64,000 nt of DNA from Streptomyces sp. NBC_00557 (GCF_036345995.1 NZ_CP107796.1:7626001-7690000), one strand, 5' to 3'; counted from the first letter of the stretch, positions 1 through 8,141 are shown. The notes: a model not told the origin generated them from the letters alone. Translations and numbers: made by a program.

Positions 1-127
1 CGGCCGGTGCGGCCTGCGCGAAGGCCGGTGCGGCCCCGGCGGGCCCGGCGGCGAGCGGCGCCAGCAGCGTCCCCGCGGCGACGGCGGCCGCCGCCCCCCT
101 CACCAGGCGTGCGGAGATGGACGACAT
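1..127 (-). CDS. Secreted protein, N-terminal fragment (cut by left window edge)
   Basis: Only the first 42 codons lie in the window. Reading leftwards from an ATG at 127, the peptide has a short N-region with two arginines (residues 7 and 10), a hydrophobic alanine-rich core (about residues 12-26) and an alanine-rich AxA-type end. This is a typical Sec signal peptide. A GGAG motif lies about 8 nt before the ATG. Nothing of the mature protein is visible, so no function can be assigned. Confidence 0.7.
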   Translation of the reverse strand, partial: MSSISARLVRGAAAAVAAGTLLAPLAAGPAGAAPAFAQAAPA

Positions 128-274
128 GGGCTCACTCCAAGCACGTGAGGGCCGGGCCGTGCGGCGAACGGGACGCCGGAGCCCGGACCTCCTCGGCACC
201 CGGCCGGGACCTCCTCAGGATAGGAGCGCGCACACCGCCTCGCCCGTCGGAGGGACGGCCACCGGGGCGACTGC

Positions 275-440
275 CGACGGGACGCCCGGGACGCCCGGGA
301 CGGCCACCAGGGTGCGCGGCCGGGGGGACGGCCGGGACGGTCACCGGGGTGCGCGGCCGGTGGGACGGCCGGGACAGCCACCGGGGTGCGCGGCCGGCGG
401 GACGCCCGGGACGGCCACGGGGGGTGCGCGGCCGGGGTAC
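275..440. repeat. 37-bp GC-rich tandem repeat, about four copies
   Basis: The core GTGCGCGGCCGG recurs at 312, 349, 386 and 424, giving a period of 37, 37 and 38 bp. Between cores lie variants of GGACGGCCGGGACGG and a CACCGGGG block. The array sits in the non-coding stretch between the secreted-protein gene (start 127) and the small gene at 559. All three forward frames are open through it, as expected for GC-rich repeats, and none looks like protein. The copies are imperfect and have no unique spacers, so this is a minisatellite-like repeat and not a CRISPR array. Confidence 0.75.
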
Positions 441-558
441 GGCCCGCGGGATGCTTGTCCGACGGGCGGAACGCCCCGTTCGGGGGACGCCCTCACCCGA
501 CCCGGTGAGCCGCGGTCCGGGGGCGTACCGGTGGCGGCGCGCGGGCGTTGGCCCCGGC

Positions 559-795
559 ATGAACCGCTTGGACCCGGCGAACCGCTTGGACTGGCTGGAC
601 CGGATCGAACGCCTGGACCGGATGCGCCGGCGGACCCTGTTCGCGCAGCCGGACCGGACCCGGGAACCGATCTACGCCCGGCTGGTGGCCGAGTGGCGGG
701 CGCAGGGACGGACCGTCCCCACCGAACCGGAGGGGCTCGCCGCCGTCCGCCCCTTCCCCGCCTCGGGCACGCGGCCCGCGTCCGAGCGCAGCTGA
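559..795 (+). CDS. Small hypothetical protein, 78 aa
   Basis: The 78-residue product is rich in Arg, Asp and Leu. It has a repetitive N-terminus (NRLDPANRLDWLDRIERLDR), likely an amphipathic helix, and then a compact segment around EPIYARLVAEWRAQGRTVP. No transmembrane segment or signal is visible. The ATG at 559 is chosen because the peptide-like composition begins there and the upstream frame runs through the tandem repeat. It ends 4 bp from the convergent gene at 800-1267. I do not recognise a family. Confidence 0.5.
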   Translation: MNRLDPANRLDWLDRIERLDRMRRRTLFAQPDRTREPIYARLVAEWRAQGRTVPTEPEGLAAVRPFPASGTRPASERS

Positions 796-799
796 GCCG

Positions 800-1267
800 T
801 CACGGCCCGCACAGCGGCGCCAGGACGGCGAGGGTGCCGTTGGCCTGCCGCAGCGTCTCCTCCAGGACGCCGGGGGAGTGGAGCGCCCCGGTGCCGTCCG
901 GCGGCACGAGCCACTCCAGGGACCGCGCGGGCCGGTACGGCGGCGGTACGGCGACCCAGGCTCCCTTGGTCGCGTAGCGCAGACCGGCGCCCACCCAGCC
1001 CCCGGAGGGGTCCGGCGGCAGGAAGAACCCGACCCGGCCCGCCGCCGTGTCGATCAGCGTCGGCCCCGGCACCGGCATCTCGGGCCCCCACAGCAGATCG
1101 AGGGCCAGCAGCCCCAGCCGTTCCGGGACGCTCAGCACGTCCCAGAAGCGGCCCGCCTCCAGCAGCGAGATGCCCTCGCCGTGATCCCATTCCCACTTGC
1201 AGGAGCGCGGGTCCGCCGCCGCGGCGGCCAGCCACTCCACGCCCCGCATCCACATCGTGTTCGCCAT
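800..1267 (-). CDS. Conserved actinobacterial hypothetical protein, 155 aa
   Basis: The protein starts GVEWLAAAAADP and contains WDVL, a GFFLPP motif and WLVPPDGTG near the C-terminus. This pattern is familiar from small streptomycete proteins loosely annotated as related to the bifunctional primase/polymerase N-terminal domain, but the catalytic acidic residues of an active primase are not evident. The ATG at 1267 is preferred over an upstream in-frame ATG (1351) because a CCGGAG motif lies just ahead of it and the conserved WLAAAA block follows quickly. Function is unknown. Confidence 0.7.
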   Translation of the reverse strand: MANTMWMRGVEWLAAAAADPRSCKWEWDHGEGISLLEAGRFWDVLSVPERLGLLALDLLWGPEMPVPGPTLIDTAAGRVGFFLPPDPSGGWVGAGLRYATKGAWVAVPPPYRPARSLEWLVPPDGTGALHSPGVLEETLRQANGTLAVLAPLCGP

Positions 1268-1492
1268 GCGCTGCTCCGGGTGTCCTCGTCCGCCGGGCCT
1301 CGGCATATGCATGCTCGTAGATATTTCTATGTGGCGGAAGGGGTGGCGCACCCTGGCGTTTCAGTCCGGACGTTCGAACTCCGGCTCCACGTTTGTCAGT
1401 TGGGGCAGAGGTGAGGCGTCACCCTCCCGATGCCCGTCTCCCCACGAAGCGGCCGAATCGATTGCGCTCGCGATCGAAGCATGCGTGAGATG

Positions 1493-1522
1493 TTGAGATC
1501 GCCGCTGTTCCAATCGTAGAGT
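1493..1522 (+). promoter_or_regulatory. Candidate vegetative promoter for the aminotransferase operon
   Basis: TTGAGA (1493-1498) and TAGAGT (1517-1522) are separated by 18 bp and lie about 35 bp before the start at 1558. This fits a main-sigma-factor promoter. It is a visual match only. Confidence 0.4.
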
Positions 1523-1557
1523 CACGACATTCGTCACCATCTGCAGTGAGGCACCCC

Positions 1558-2907
1558 ATGGACCGCACGCGTCTGCACGCCCTCCTCGCCCGCGAGAGCG
1601 CCGAGGCCGAGCGCCGCAATCCCCGCTCCCGGGCGGCCTATGCGGGAGCCGGCCACCTCTTCGGCCGGGTGCCGATGACGTGGATGAACAAGACGGCCGG
1701 CGCCTTCCCCCGCTATCTGGCCGGAGCGCGCGGCGCGAGGGTCACCGATGTGGACGGGCACGAGTACATCGACTTCTGCCTCGGCGACACCGGTGCGATG
1801 GCCGGCCACTCGCCCGCGCCGGTGACACAGGCGGTGCAGCGGAGGTTCGCCGAGCTGGGCGGGGCCACGGCGATGCTGCCGACGGAGGACGCCGAGTGGG
1901 TCGGCGCCGAGCTGACCCGCCGGTTCGGCCTGGCCCGCTGGAGCTTCTCGCTCACCGCGACCGACGCCAACCGCTGGGCGATCCGGCTGGCCCGCGCCGT
2001 CACCGGGCGCCCGAAGATCCTGGTGAACAGCTACTGCTACCACGGCAGCGTCGACGAGTCGCTGATCGTCGCCGGCCCCGACGGCACCGGCACCGCCCGC
2101 CCCGGCAACGTCGGCGCCCCGTGCGACGTGACGCTGACCAGCCGGGTCGCGGAGTTCAACGACCTCGCCGGCCTGGAGCGCGCACTGGCCCACGGCGACG
2201 TCGCCGCCGTCCTGATGGAACCCGCCCTGACCAACATCGGCATCGTCCTGCCGGAACCCGGCTATCTCGCCGGGGTCCGTGAGCTGACCCGGCGGTACGG
2301 CAGCCTGCTCGTCATCGACGAGACGCACACCTTCTCCGCCGGACCGGGCGGCTGCACGGCCGCCTGGGACCTGGAACCCGACCTGCTGACCACCGGCAAG
2401 GCCATCGGCGGGGGCATCCCGGCCGGCGCCTACGGGCTGTCCGCGGAACTCGCCGGGCGGCTGCTGGCCCGCACCGACCTGGACCTCGTCGACATGGGCG
2501 GCGTCGGCGGCACCCTCGCCGGCAACGCGCTCTCGGTCGCCGCGATGCGGGCCACCCTCGAACACGTCCTCACCGACGAGGCCTTCGCCCGGATGTCCAA
2601 GCTCTCCGAGCGCTTCGAGGCCGGTGTCCGGGCGGGCATCGACGCACACCGGCTGCCGTGGTCGGTGAGCCGGCTCGGGGCCCGCACCGAGTACCGTTTC
2701 ACCAGCCCGGCCCCGCGCACCGGCACCGAGTCGGCGGCCGCCTCCGACCCGGAGCTGGAGGACTTCCTGCACCTCTACCTCGCCAACCGCGGCATCCTGC
2801 TGACCCCGTTCCACAACATGGCGCTCATGTGCCCGGACACCACCGAGCAGGACGTCGACACCCACACCGGGGTCTTCGCGGCCGCGCTCGCCGAACTCGC
2901 CGGCTGA
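1558..2907 (+). CDS. Class III PLP-dependent aminotransferase (GSA-aminomutase-like)
   Basis: This 449-residue fold-type I PLP enzyme resembles the aspartate aminotransferase family/glutamate-1-semialdehyde aminomutase branch of class III. Visible landmarks are VTDVDGHEYIDFCLGD near residue 60, the VIDETHTF segment whose Asp holds the PLP pyridine nitrogen, and TTGKAIGGGIP carrying the Schiff-base lysine. The ATG at 1558 follows a GAGG motif at about 7 nt; an upstream GTG at 1546 is possible. The usual hemL helper genes are absent and it is followed 16 bp later by an Lrp regulator. A role in catabolism or biosynthesis of an amino acid or amine is therefore more likely than haem synthesis. The substrate is unknown. 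Confidence 0.88.
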   Translation: MDRTRLHALLARESAEAERRNPRSRAAYAGAGHLFGRVPMTWMNKTAGAFPRYLAGARGARVTDVDGHEYIDFCLGDTGAMAGHSPAPVTQAVQRRFAELGGATAMLPTEDAEWVGAELTRRFGLARWSFSLTATDANRWAIRLARAVTGRPKILVNSYCYHGSVDESLIVAGPDGTGTARPGNVGAPCDVTLTSRVAEFNDLAGLERALAHGDVAAVLMEPALTNIGIVLPEPGYLAGVRELTRRYGSLLVIDETHTFSAGPGGCTAAWDLEPDLLTTGKAIGGGIPAGAYGLSAELAGRLLARTDLDLVDMGGVGGTLAGNALSVAAMRATLEHVLTDEAFARMSKLSERFEAGVRAGIDAHRLPWSVSRLGARTEYRFTSPAPRTGTESAAASDPELEDFLHLYLANRGILLTPFHNMALMCPDTTEQDVDTHTGVFAAALAELAG

Positions 2908-2923
2908 ACAGGGGACCGACGCC

Positions 2924-3364
2924 ATGGACGAGATCGACCGGGCCATCCTGCGCGAGCTGCAGACCGACGGCCGTATCGCCTACGCCGACCTCGGCCCGAA
3001 GGTCGGCCTGTCCCCCTCGGCAGCGCGGCAGCGGCTGCAGCGGCTGCTGGACTCCAAGGCCGTCCAGGTGGTCGGCGTCACCGACCCGATGGCCATGGGC
3101 GGACAGGCCATGGCCCTGCTCGGCATCCGCGTCGACGGCGACCCCCGCGCCGTCGCCGACGCCCTGGCCGAACGCCCCGAGGTCGTCTACTCGGTGCTGA
3201 CCTCCGGCGGATTCGACCTGTTCGCCGAGGTGGTCGCGCCCGGCCCGAAGGCGCTGCTGGACTTCGTCAACGACGCGGTACGGCCCCTCGAAGGCGTCCG
3301 CGAGATCCAGTCCTTCCCCTACTTCGCCATCCACACCCACCGCTTCCTGTGGGACGTGGGCTGA
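2924..3364 (+). CDS. Lrp/AsnC family transcriptional regulator
   Basis: The 146-residue protein has an N-terminal winged helix-turn-helix (IDRAILRELQTDGRIAY, then GLSPSAARQRLQRL). It is followed by an AsnC-type ligand-binding/dimerisation domain with the G-G-FDLFAEVVA strand typical of the family. It starts 16 bp after the aminotransferase and is surely cotranscribed. The usual logic is that such a regulator senses the amino acid handled by the neighbouring enzyme, here probably controlling the operon itself. Confidence 0.93.
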   Translation: MDEIDRAILRELQTDGRIAYADLGPKVGLSPSAARQRLQRLLDSKAVQVVGVTDPMAMGGQAMALLGIRVDGDPRAVADALAERPEVVYSVLTSGGFDLFAEVVAPGPKALLDFVNDAVRPLEGVREIQSFPYFAIHTHRFLWDVG

Positions 3365-3376
3365 CCGGCGCGGCGA

Positions 3377-4483
3377 TCAGCGGGCCTCAGGCCGGGGTGC
3401 CAGCACCAGCATGCTGACGTCGTCCCGGACCTCGTGTCCCAGCCGCATCACGTCCGTCCACACCGACCTCGGCAGCTCGGCGGGCGCGGCGCCGGTGAGG
3501 GTGGTCAGGCGTGCGGGCAGCGGGTAGAAGACGTCGTCGGCGTTCCGCGCCTCCCACACCCCGTCGGAGGCCAGGAAGAGCCGGTCGCCCCGCTCCAGCG
3601 GGACCGTGACGGCCTTGGGCGGGTCGACGCCGACCAGCCCGAGCCCCAGCGGCGGTCCCGGCGCCACCGTCACCTCCAGGGCCTCCGGGCCGTGCAGCAG
3701 CACGGGCGGCGGATGACCGCAGGCCACCACCCGCACCGCCCGTCCGTCAGGGGAGAACTCCAGCAGCACCCCGGTGGCGAACAGCTCCGCGTGCCGTACG
3801 CCGGCCGAGTCCACCGTCAGCCTGCGGTCCATCCGCGCGGCCACCGACTCCAGGTCCGGCTGGTCCAGCACCGCCTCGCGGAACGCACCCAGCAGCGCCA
3901 CCACCGTCGCGACCGCGGCCAGCCCGTGCCCCTGCACGTCGCCCATCACCGCGCGCACCCCGCACGGCCCCTCCCGCACGTCGAAGAAGTCCCCGCCCAC
4001 CAGCGTCCCGTCCTGCGCCGCCCGGTAGAAGCCCGCGCACTCCACGCTCCCGACCCGCTGCGGCAGCGGCGGCATCACGGCCCGCTGCACGGCCTCGCCG
4101 ATCGCCCGCTCCGTGTCCAGCTGGGCGTCCCGGCGGCTGCGCACATAGGACACGAACACGCTCAGGACCGCCACGAAGACGATGGTGAGCAGATCGGTGT
4201 TGCCGGGGCGGTTGAGATGGGTGGCGGGGACGTTCAGCACCACGACCACCCCGACACCGAGGACCGCGGTCCCCACCGGGCCGTACGACAGGACGGCCAG
4301 CGGCGGGATCGCGCCCAGCAGGAAACCGGCGTCCCGCGCGTCCGGCGTGATCACCGTGGCCGTGGTGACGGACACGAGCAGCAGCACGGGCAGCACCCGC
4401 ACCCACCACGGCGGCGGCGCACCCCGCAACCAGCCGCGATCCTCCAGGTCCCGATGCGACGACCCGCCGCGCACCGCTCTCAC
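3377..4483 (-). CDS. Membrane-anchored PP2C-type (SpoIIE/RsbU) serine/threonine phosphatase
   Basis: The 368-residue protein has about four transmembrane helices in residues 25-115, a short linker helix and a SpoIIE/PP2C_SIG catalytic domain. The metal-binding motifs GGDFFD, GDVQGHGLAA and the C-terminal RDDVSMLVLAP are all present. Family members dephosphorylate anti-sigma-factor antagonists in partner-switching cascades. The GTG start at 4483 follows a G-rich stretch. It converges on the Lrp gene with 12 bp between stops. No anti-sigma partner is adjacent; an HATPase-type kinase lies at 44.0-44.5 kb. Confidence 0.92.
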   Translation of the reverse strand: MRAVRGGSSHRDLEDRGWLRGAPPPWWVRVLPVLLLVSVTTATVITPDARDAGFLLGAIPPLAVLSYGPVGTAVLGVGVVVVLNVPATHLNRPGNTDLLTIVFVAVLSVFVSYVRSRRDAQLDTERAIGEAVQRAVMPPLPQRVGSVECAGFYRAAQDGTLVGGDFFDVREGPCGVRAVMGDVQGHGLAAVATVVALLGAFREAVLDQPDLESVAARMDRRLTVDSAGVRHAELFATGVLLEFSPDGRAVRVVACGHPPPVLLHGPEALEVTVAPGPPLGLGLVGVDPPKAVTVPLERGDRLFLASDGVWEARNADDVFYPLPARLTTLTGAAPAELPRSVWTDVMRLGHEVRDDVSMLVLAPRPEAR

Positions 4484-4687
4484 ACCCCCAAGCTACGCCG
4501 CCCTCCGCACCCGGGCCTCTCGCCGGGTGCGGCCTTCCCCGCCGGCGCACGGGAGGTGCCGGCTGCCGCTGCGCACGCAGGGCGCCGGCCGGACAGCGGA
4601 CGCCCGGTGAAAAGCGGTGGACCTTCCGTGCCCGGCTCGCCTAGCCTGGCCCGGCACGCCCGAGACGGACGGAAGGAGGCGAGCGTC

Positions 4688-4744
4688 ATGGCCGCAGTCA
4701 TCCCGCGCTCCCCCCTCCCCGTCACCCGGGTGTGCCACGCCTGA
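4688..4744 (+). CDS. Short upstream ORF (18 aa), possible leader peptide
   Basis: A strong AAGGAGG motif lies just before an ATG at 4688 that opens an 18-codon frame ending PVTRVCHA. It stops 51 bp before the acetyltransferase start. An RBS this good on so short a frame suggests it is translated. A peptide with a Cys near its end recalls the cysteine-containing upstream peptides known in actinobacteria. I see no clear attenuator hairpin between it and the next gene, so a regulatory role is only a suggestion. Confidence 0.45.
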   Translation: MAAVIPRSPLPVTRVCHA

Positions 4745-4795
4745 CCGGGAGCGCGTCCCCGCCGCCGTATCGCGGCACGCATCCCGGAGGCATCC

Positions 4796-5704
4796 ATGAC
4801 CAGCCTGGTCGTCCGCACGCTCGACGAGAGCAGCGCGCACCTGTTCGACACCATGCCCGACCCGCTGGGGTTCGGCGACAGGCACCGCAGCACCCGCTAC
4901 CGCCCCGACTGGCGCCGCATCGCCGTGCGCGACGGCCGTACCGTGGCCCGGGCCGCCTGGTGGGGCGGGCCTGAGGACCGCCGGCCACTCGTGATCAACT
5001 GGTTCGACGTGGCCGAGGGAGAGGAGGAGGCCGGGGCCGCGCTCCTGCGCACGGCGCCCTGGCGGACCGGCGAACTCGAAATCGACCCGCCCTCCGGCTG
5101 GCGCACCGACCCCCGGCAGCGAGCGGCCGTGCAGGCCCGGACCGCCGCCGCACGCGCCGCCGGCTACACCCCGCTGGTGGAGCGCTTCCTGTACCGCTGG
5201 ACCCCCGACCGGGGCCTGCCCCTGCGGCCCGGCCGCCTCGTCTTCGCCGCCGAGCCGGACGACACCGTGTTCCTCGACCTGCTGCGCCGGATCCACTCGG
5301 TCACCCTCGACGCCCATGCCCGCAGGGCGATCGAGCAGGGCGGAGCGGACCAGGCCGCCCAGCAGGAACTGGACGTCTTCCGCTGGTTCCCCTCCCCCCG
5401 GGACTGGTGGCAGATCGCCCGCACCCCCGAGGGGGAGACCGTCGGCATCCACATCCCCGCGCGCAATCCGTCCGGCCACTGCGTCGGCTTCATCGGCGTC
5501 CTGCCCGAACAGCGCGGCCACGGATACGCCTACGACCTGCTCGCCGAATGCACCCACTTCCTCGCCGCCCAGGGCGCCGCCGCCATCGCCGCCGCGACCG
5601 ACCGCACCAACTTCCCCATGGCCGCCCACTTCACCAAGGCCGGCTATCCCGTCGTCCGGGAGCGCATCAACTTCTGGTCCGAACCCGTTGCCAGTGCCGG
5701 GTGA
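4796..5704 (+). CDS. GNAT family N-acetyltransferase
   Basis: The protein has 302 residues. The C-terminal half carries the acetyl-CoA-binding pattern (IGVLPEQRGHGYAYDLL, the R/Q-x-x-G-x-G/A loop), followed by ATDRTNFPMAAHFTKAGY, the usual N-x-x-M-x-x-x-x-x-x-x-GF/GY ending. The N-terminal half looks like a second, degenerate GNAT-like region without the loop, as in tandem GNAT proteins. The ATG at 4796 follows CGGAGG. The acceptor substrate cannot be inferred. It is preceded by an 18-codon upstream ORF. Confidence 0.9.
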   Translation: MTSLVVRTLDESSAHLFDTMPDPLGFGDRHRSTRYRPDWRRIAVRDGRTVARAAWWGGPEDRRPLVINWFDVAEGEEEAGAALLRTAPWRTGELEIDPPSGWRTDPRQRAAVQARTAAARAAGYTPLVERFLYRWTPDRGLPLRPGRLVFAAEPDDTVFLDLLRRIHSVTLDAHARRAIEQGGADQAAQQELDVFRWFPSPRDWWQIARTPEGETVGIHIPARNPSGHCVGFIGVLPEQRGHGYAYDLLAECTHFLAAQGAAAIAAATDRTNFPMAAHFTKAGYPVVRERINFWSEPVASAG

Positions 5705-5712
5705 CAGGCTGA

Positions 5713-5751
5713 GGGCCCGCCCGGGTCGCGCAGAGCTCCCCGGGCGGGCCC
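5713..5751. terminator. Bidirectional hairpin between convergent genes
   Basis: A 13-bp perfect inverted repeat (5713-5725 with 5739-5751, arm GGGCCCGCCCGGG) with a 13-nt loop lies between the convergent acetyltransferase and oxidoreductase genes. There is no U-tract, which is normal for streptomycete terminators. Confidence 0.65.
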
Positions 5752-5806
5752 GACCGGGTCGGCCAGGTGCTGCCGTGGCCCGGAGCGGGCCCCGGTGCGG
5801 CAGGGT

Positions 5807-6694
5807 CTAGTTCCGGCCGTCGGTCAGGCGGGACTGGGCCATGGCCAGGATCTCGGTGACGCGGAGGCCGAACGCTGCGTCGCAGGCGTGCGGGCGGCTG
5901 GTGCGGGCGGCGGCCAGGAGGGCGTCGACGGCGCGGGTGAGGGCGGGGACCGCCCCTTCGGAGCTGCCCGGCATCAGCGCCACGCCCGCCTCGCCGCGCA
6001 GCTCCACATCGGCCCCGGCCGCCGCCGGCGGCGCCGTCAGGCTCAGCGTGAGCGTGCTCGACGCGCCGGTGGCGTGGTCGAGGACCAGATGCACGGTGTC
6101 CGCCGGGCCGTGCGCCGCCGCCACGACCTGCCGTACGTCACCGAGCACCGGCAGCAGCACCGACAGGGCGTGCGGGCCGACGTCCCACAGCGCGCCCTTC
6201 TCCCGCCGCCACGGCGAGGCCGCGAACGGGCTGTCGGAGGTGAACACCGCGCCCAGCCACTGCGCCCGCGCCGTGAACCAGCCCGCCACCGCCGCCTGTT
6301 CGTCGATCCAGGCGTCCGGCTCCTTCTGGAAGCGCGCGGTGAAGAACACCACCGACGCCACCCCCGCCCGCTCGGCCGCGGCCACCACGGCCCGCCCCTC
6401 GGGCACCGACACCGCGAGCGGCTTGTCCAGCAGCAGATGACGGCCCGCCTGTGCCGCGCGCACCGCCATCTCGGCCTGCACGGACGGCGGCAGGGCCACC
6501 GCGACGGCGTCCACGTCCGCCAGCAGCGCGTCCACGTCCTCGTACGCGGCCACCCCGTGCTGCTCGGCCAGCGCGCCGGCCGCCGCCGGCCGGCGGCCCC
6601 ACACCCCCGCGAACTCCACTCCCGGGTGTCCGGCGAGGGCGGGCGCGTACGCCGCCCGGGCCCACGGCCCCGTCCCCAGCAGTCCGATGCGCAT
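5807..6694 (-). CDS. Gfo/Idh/MocA family oxidoreductase
   Basis: The 295-residue protein opens with a Rossmann fingerprint (RIGLLGTGPWAR) and contains the family EKP-type motif as LLLDKPLA, where the lysine acts in catalysis. A C-terminal alpha/beta domain carries WDVGPHALSVLLPVLG with the conserved Asp/His pair. It is expected to be an NAD(P)-dependent dehydrogenase or reductase of a sugar-like or carbonyl substrate. An AAGGGAA motif precedes the ATG. It lies 36 bp downstream of tgmB on the same strand, so it is likely cotranscribed with the graspetide genes. Whether it modifies that peptide is unknown. Confidence 0.9.
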   Translation of the reverse strand: MRIGLLGTGPWARAAYAPALAGHPGVEFAGVWGRRPAAAGALAEQHGVAAYEDVDALLADVDAVAVALPPSVQAEMAVRAAQAGRHLLLDKPLAVSVPEGRAVVAAAERAGVASVVFFTARFQKEPDAWIDEQAAVAGWFTARAQWLGAVFTSDSPFAASPWRREKGALWDVGPHALSVLLPVLGDVRQVVAAAHGPADTVHLVLDHATGASSTLTLSLTAPPAAAGADVELRGEAGVALMPGSSEGAVPALTRAVDALLAAARTSRPHACDAAFGLRVTEILAMAQSRLTDGRN

Positions 6695-6730
6695 GTGGCG
6701 TTCCCTTCTCCAGAGCCGATCCCCGCACCA

Positions 6731-7714
6731 TCAACAGGCTGCGCCCCGCTCGCCCTTTGCACACCTGCCGTCCGGATCCCCGTCCCCGGCGAGCCACTCG
6801 GCGATCGTGGCGGCGATGGGCTGGCCCGTGTCCATCTCGACGAACCCGAACTGGCCCGACTGGTTGCACTCCAGGAACCACCAGATCCCGTCCGCGTCCT
6901 CCGCGAAGTCGAAGGCCCCGTAGGCCAGTTCCGCGCTGCGCATGTACCGCCGTACGCCGTCGGCCACGCGCGGGGGCACCTCCGCGGGCAGCCAGGGGGA
7001 GACCGATGGGGCGAACCGGACGTCCACGTCGTCCGGGTGGGCGTCCGGGTCGGCGGGCTTGCGCGCGGCCAGCAGGGTGTCGCCGACGACGGTGAGCCGG
7101 ATGTCCGCCCGCTTGGCGACGCGGCGCTGCAGCAGCGTCGGACCGAAGGCGACCGCCGAGAAGTCGGTGTCCGGCGCGACCCGGCTGGTCGGCACGGCGC
7201 GCGGCGGCTCCTGCGGATGCGCGCCGGACACCGGCTTGACCACGAGGTCCGGGAACCGCTCCGCGAACTCCCGGGCCGCCTGCGGGAACGTGGTGATGAG
7301 CGTGGCCGGCACCGCCAGGCCGCTGCCCTGGGCGAGATGCAGCTGCCAGGGCTTGTGACGGGCGCGGCGGGCCGCGTCCGGATGGTTCATCCAGCGTGCG
7401 CCGGTGGTACGGAGCATGCCGTACAGCGCCTGCGACGACTCCTCGGTCAGCCAGGCGGACGGCTGGGCGGCGCGCGCGGCCGCGGCCCCGGGCCTGCGCA
7501 CCCAGACCGAGCGCAGGCCGCTCATGCTCACCAGGCGCCCGCCGACGGACAGATGCCCACGGCAGGCGCCCTGCACGTACTCGCCCGACAGCGCCACCCC
7601 GTTGGTCAGATCGGCGGGGTCGAGCCGGACCACGGGAACCCCGGCCTCCCCGAGACGGAGGACCACCATGTCCGCGGTCACGTCTTCTTCACTGGTCAGG
7701 ATGAGCACGGTCAT
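6731..7714 (-). CDS. tgmB: ATP-grasp ribosomal peptide maturase TgmB
   Basis: The 327-residue protein has the layout of the MvdD/MvdC/TgmB group of ATP-grasp ligases. It has an N-terminal preATP-grasp domain (VLILTSEEDVTADMV), a central LVVKPVSGAHPQ strand with the ATP-binding lysine, and a C-terminal WWFLECNQSGQFGFVE with the metal-binding Glu/Asn. These enzymes use ATP to form side-chain ester or amide links between Thr/Ser/Lys and Asp/Glu of a precursor. The precursor gene tgmA ends 17 bp upstream on the same strand, which makes the assignment firm. Confidence 0.93.
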   Translation of the reverse strand: MTVLILTSEEDVTADMVVLRLGEAGVPVVRLDPADLTNGVALSGEYVQGACRGHLSVGGRLVSMSGLRSVWVRRPGAAAARAAQPSAWLTEESSQALYGMLRTTGARWMNHPDAARRARHKPWQLHLAQGSGLAVPATLITTFPQAAREFAERFPDLVVKPVSGAHPQEPPRAVPTSRVAPDTDFSAVAFGPTLLQRRVAKRADIRLTVVGDTLLAARKPADPDAHPDDVDVRFAPSVSPWLPAEVPPRVADGVRRYMRSAELAYGAFDFAEDADGIWWFLECNQSGQFGFVEMDTGQPIAATIAEWLAGDGDPDGRCAKGERGAAC

Positions 7715-7731
7715 CTGTCGCGGCCCGCGGT

Positions 7732-7923
7732 TCAGTCGTCGAAGTGCGTCTTGGAACCGGCGGTGGAGGTCGTGGTCCCCAGCGCTCTCAGGGTCGCGTG
7801 GTCGGTGGCGGCGATCCGCCCGTCCGGGAGGACGTTCAACTGCAGTCCGGAGTCGTACGCATACGGAGTGGTGACGTCCAACTGCACAGCGGGGCGCGCG
7901 TAGTTGAGCGTGAACGGTTGCAT
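7732..7923 (-). CDS. tgmA: Graspetide precursor peptide TgmA (ATP-grasp target RiPP)
   Basis: The 63-residue precursor has a conserved leader opening PFTLNYARPA, then LDVTTPYAYDSGLQLNVLP. The C-terminal core is rich in Thr/Ser and ends TTTSTAGSKTHFDD. The terminal Asp pair and upstream threonines are the expected partners for omega-ester cross-links made by TgmB. A GGGAGAG motif precedes the ATG at 7923. It is the first gene of the operon tgmA-tgmB-oxidoreductase. The methyltransferase (tgmC type) that often accompanies this family is not present here. The exact cross-link pattern and cleavage site are not determinable from sequence. Confidence 0.92.
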   Translation of the reverse strand: MQPFTLNYARPAVQLDVTTPYAYDSGLQLNVLPDGRIAATDHATLRALGTTTSTAGSKTHFDD

Positions 7924-7951
7924 GGTCTCTCCCTGATTAGGCTTTCACGTC

Positions 7952-7982
7952 CTTATACGAATCGAACGGGTGATTGGTTTCC
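7952..7982 (-). promoter_or_regulatory. Candidate tgmA promoter (ECF-like)
   Basis: On the minus strand GGAAAC (7977-7982) is followed after 17 bp by CGTATAAG (7952-7959), about 30 nt before the tgmA start. The pair resembles the GGAAC...CGT elements used by ECF sigma factors. TATAAG alone could also serve a vegetative promoter, although no good -35 box fits it. Confidence 0.35.
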
Positions 7983-8141
7983 TTACGCTGAGTTACCGCA
8001 GGCCGGAGAGTGTCCCGAAGGACCTCTGCACCAGGAGACGGCACGACGCTGTCCCGCTCCTGTGCGGGCGCGCCGGTGCCCGCATGGCACAGGACGCCGA
8101 ATGCGGCCTGGGCGTTGCGCGGCCGCGGCACCGCCGCCGCG

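Noticed and set aside
275..440. CRISPR array
   Set aside because: The repeats are directly adjacent without unique spacers, are imperfect, and no cas genes are present.
1558..2907. hemL (glutamate-1-semialdehyde aminomutase) for haem synthesis
   Set aside because: It has the class III fold, but the usual hem genes are absent and it pairs with an Lrp/AsnC regulator, which is atypical for hemL.
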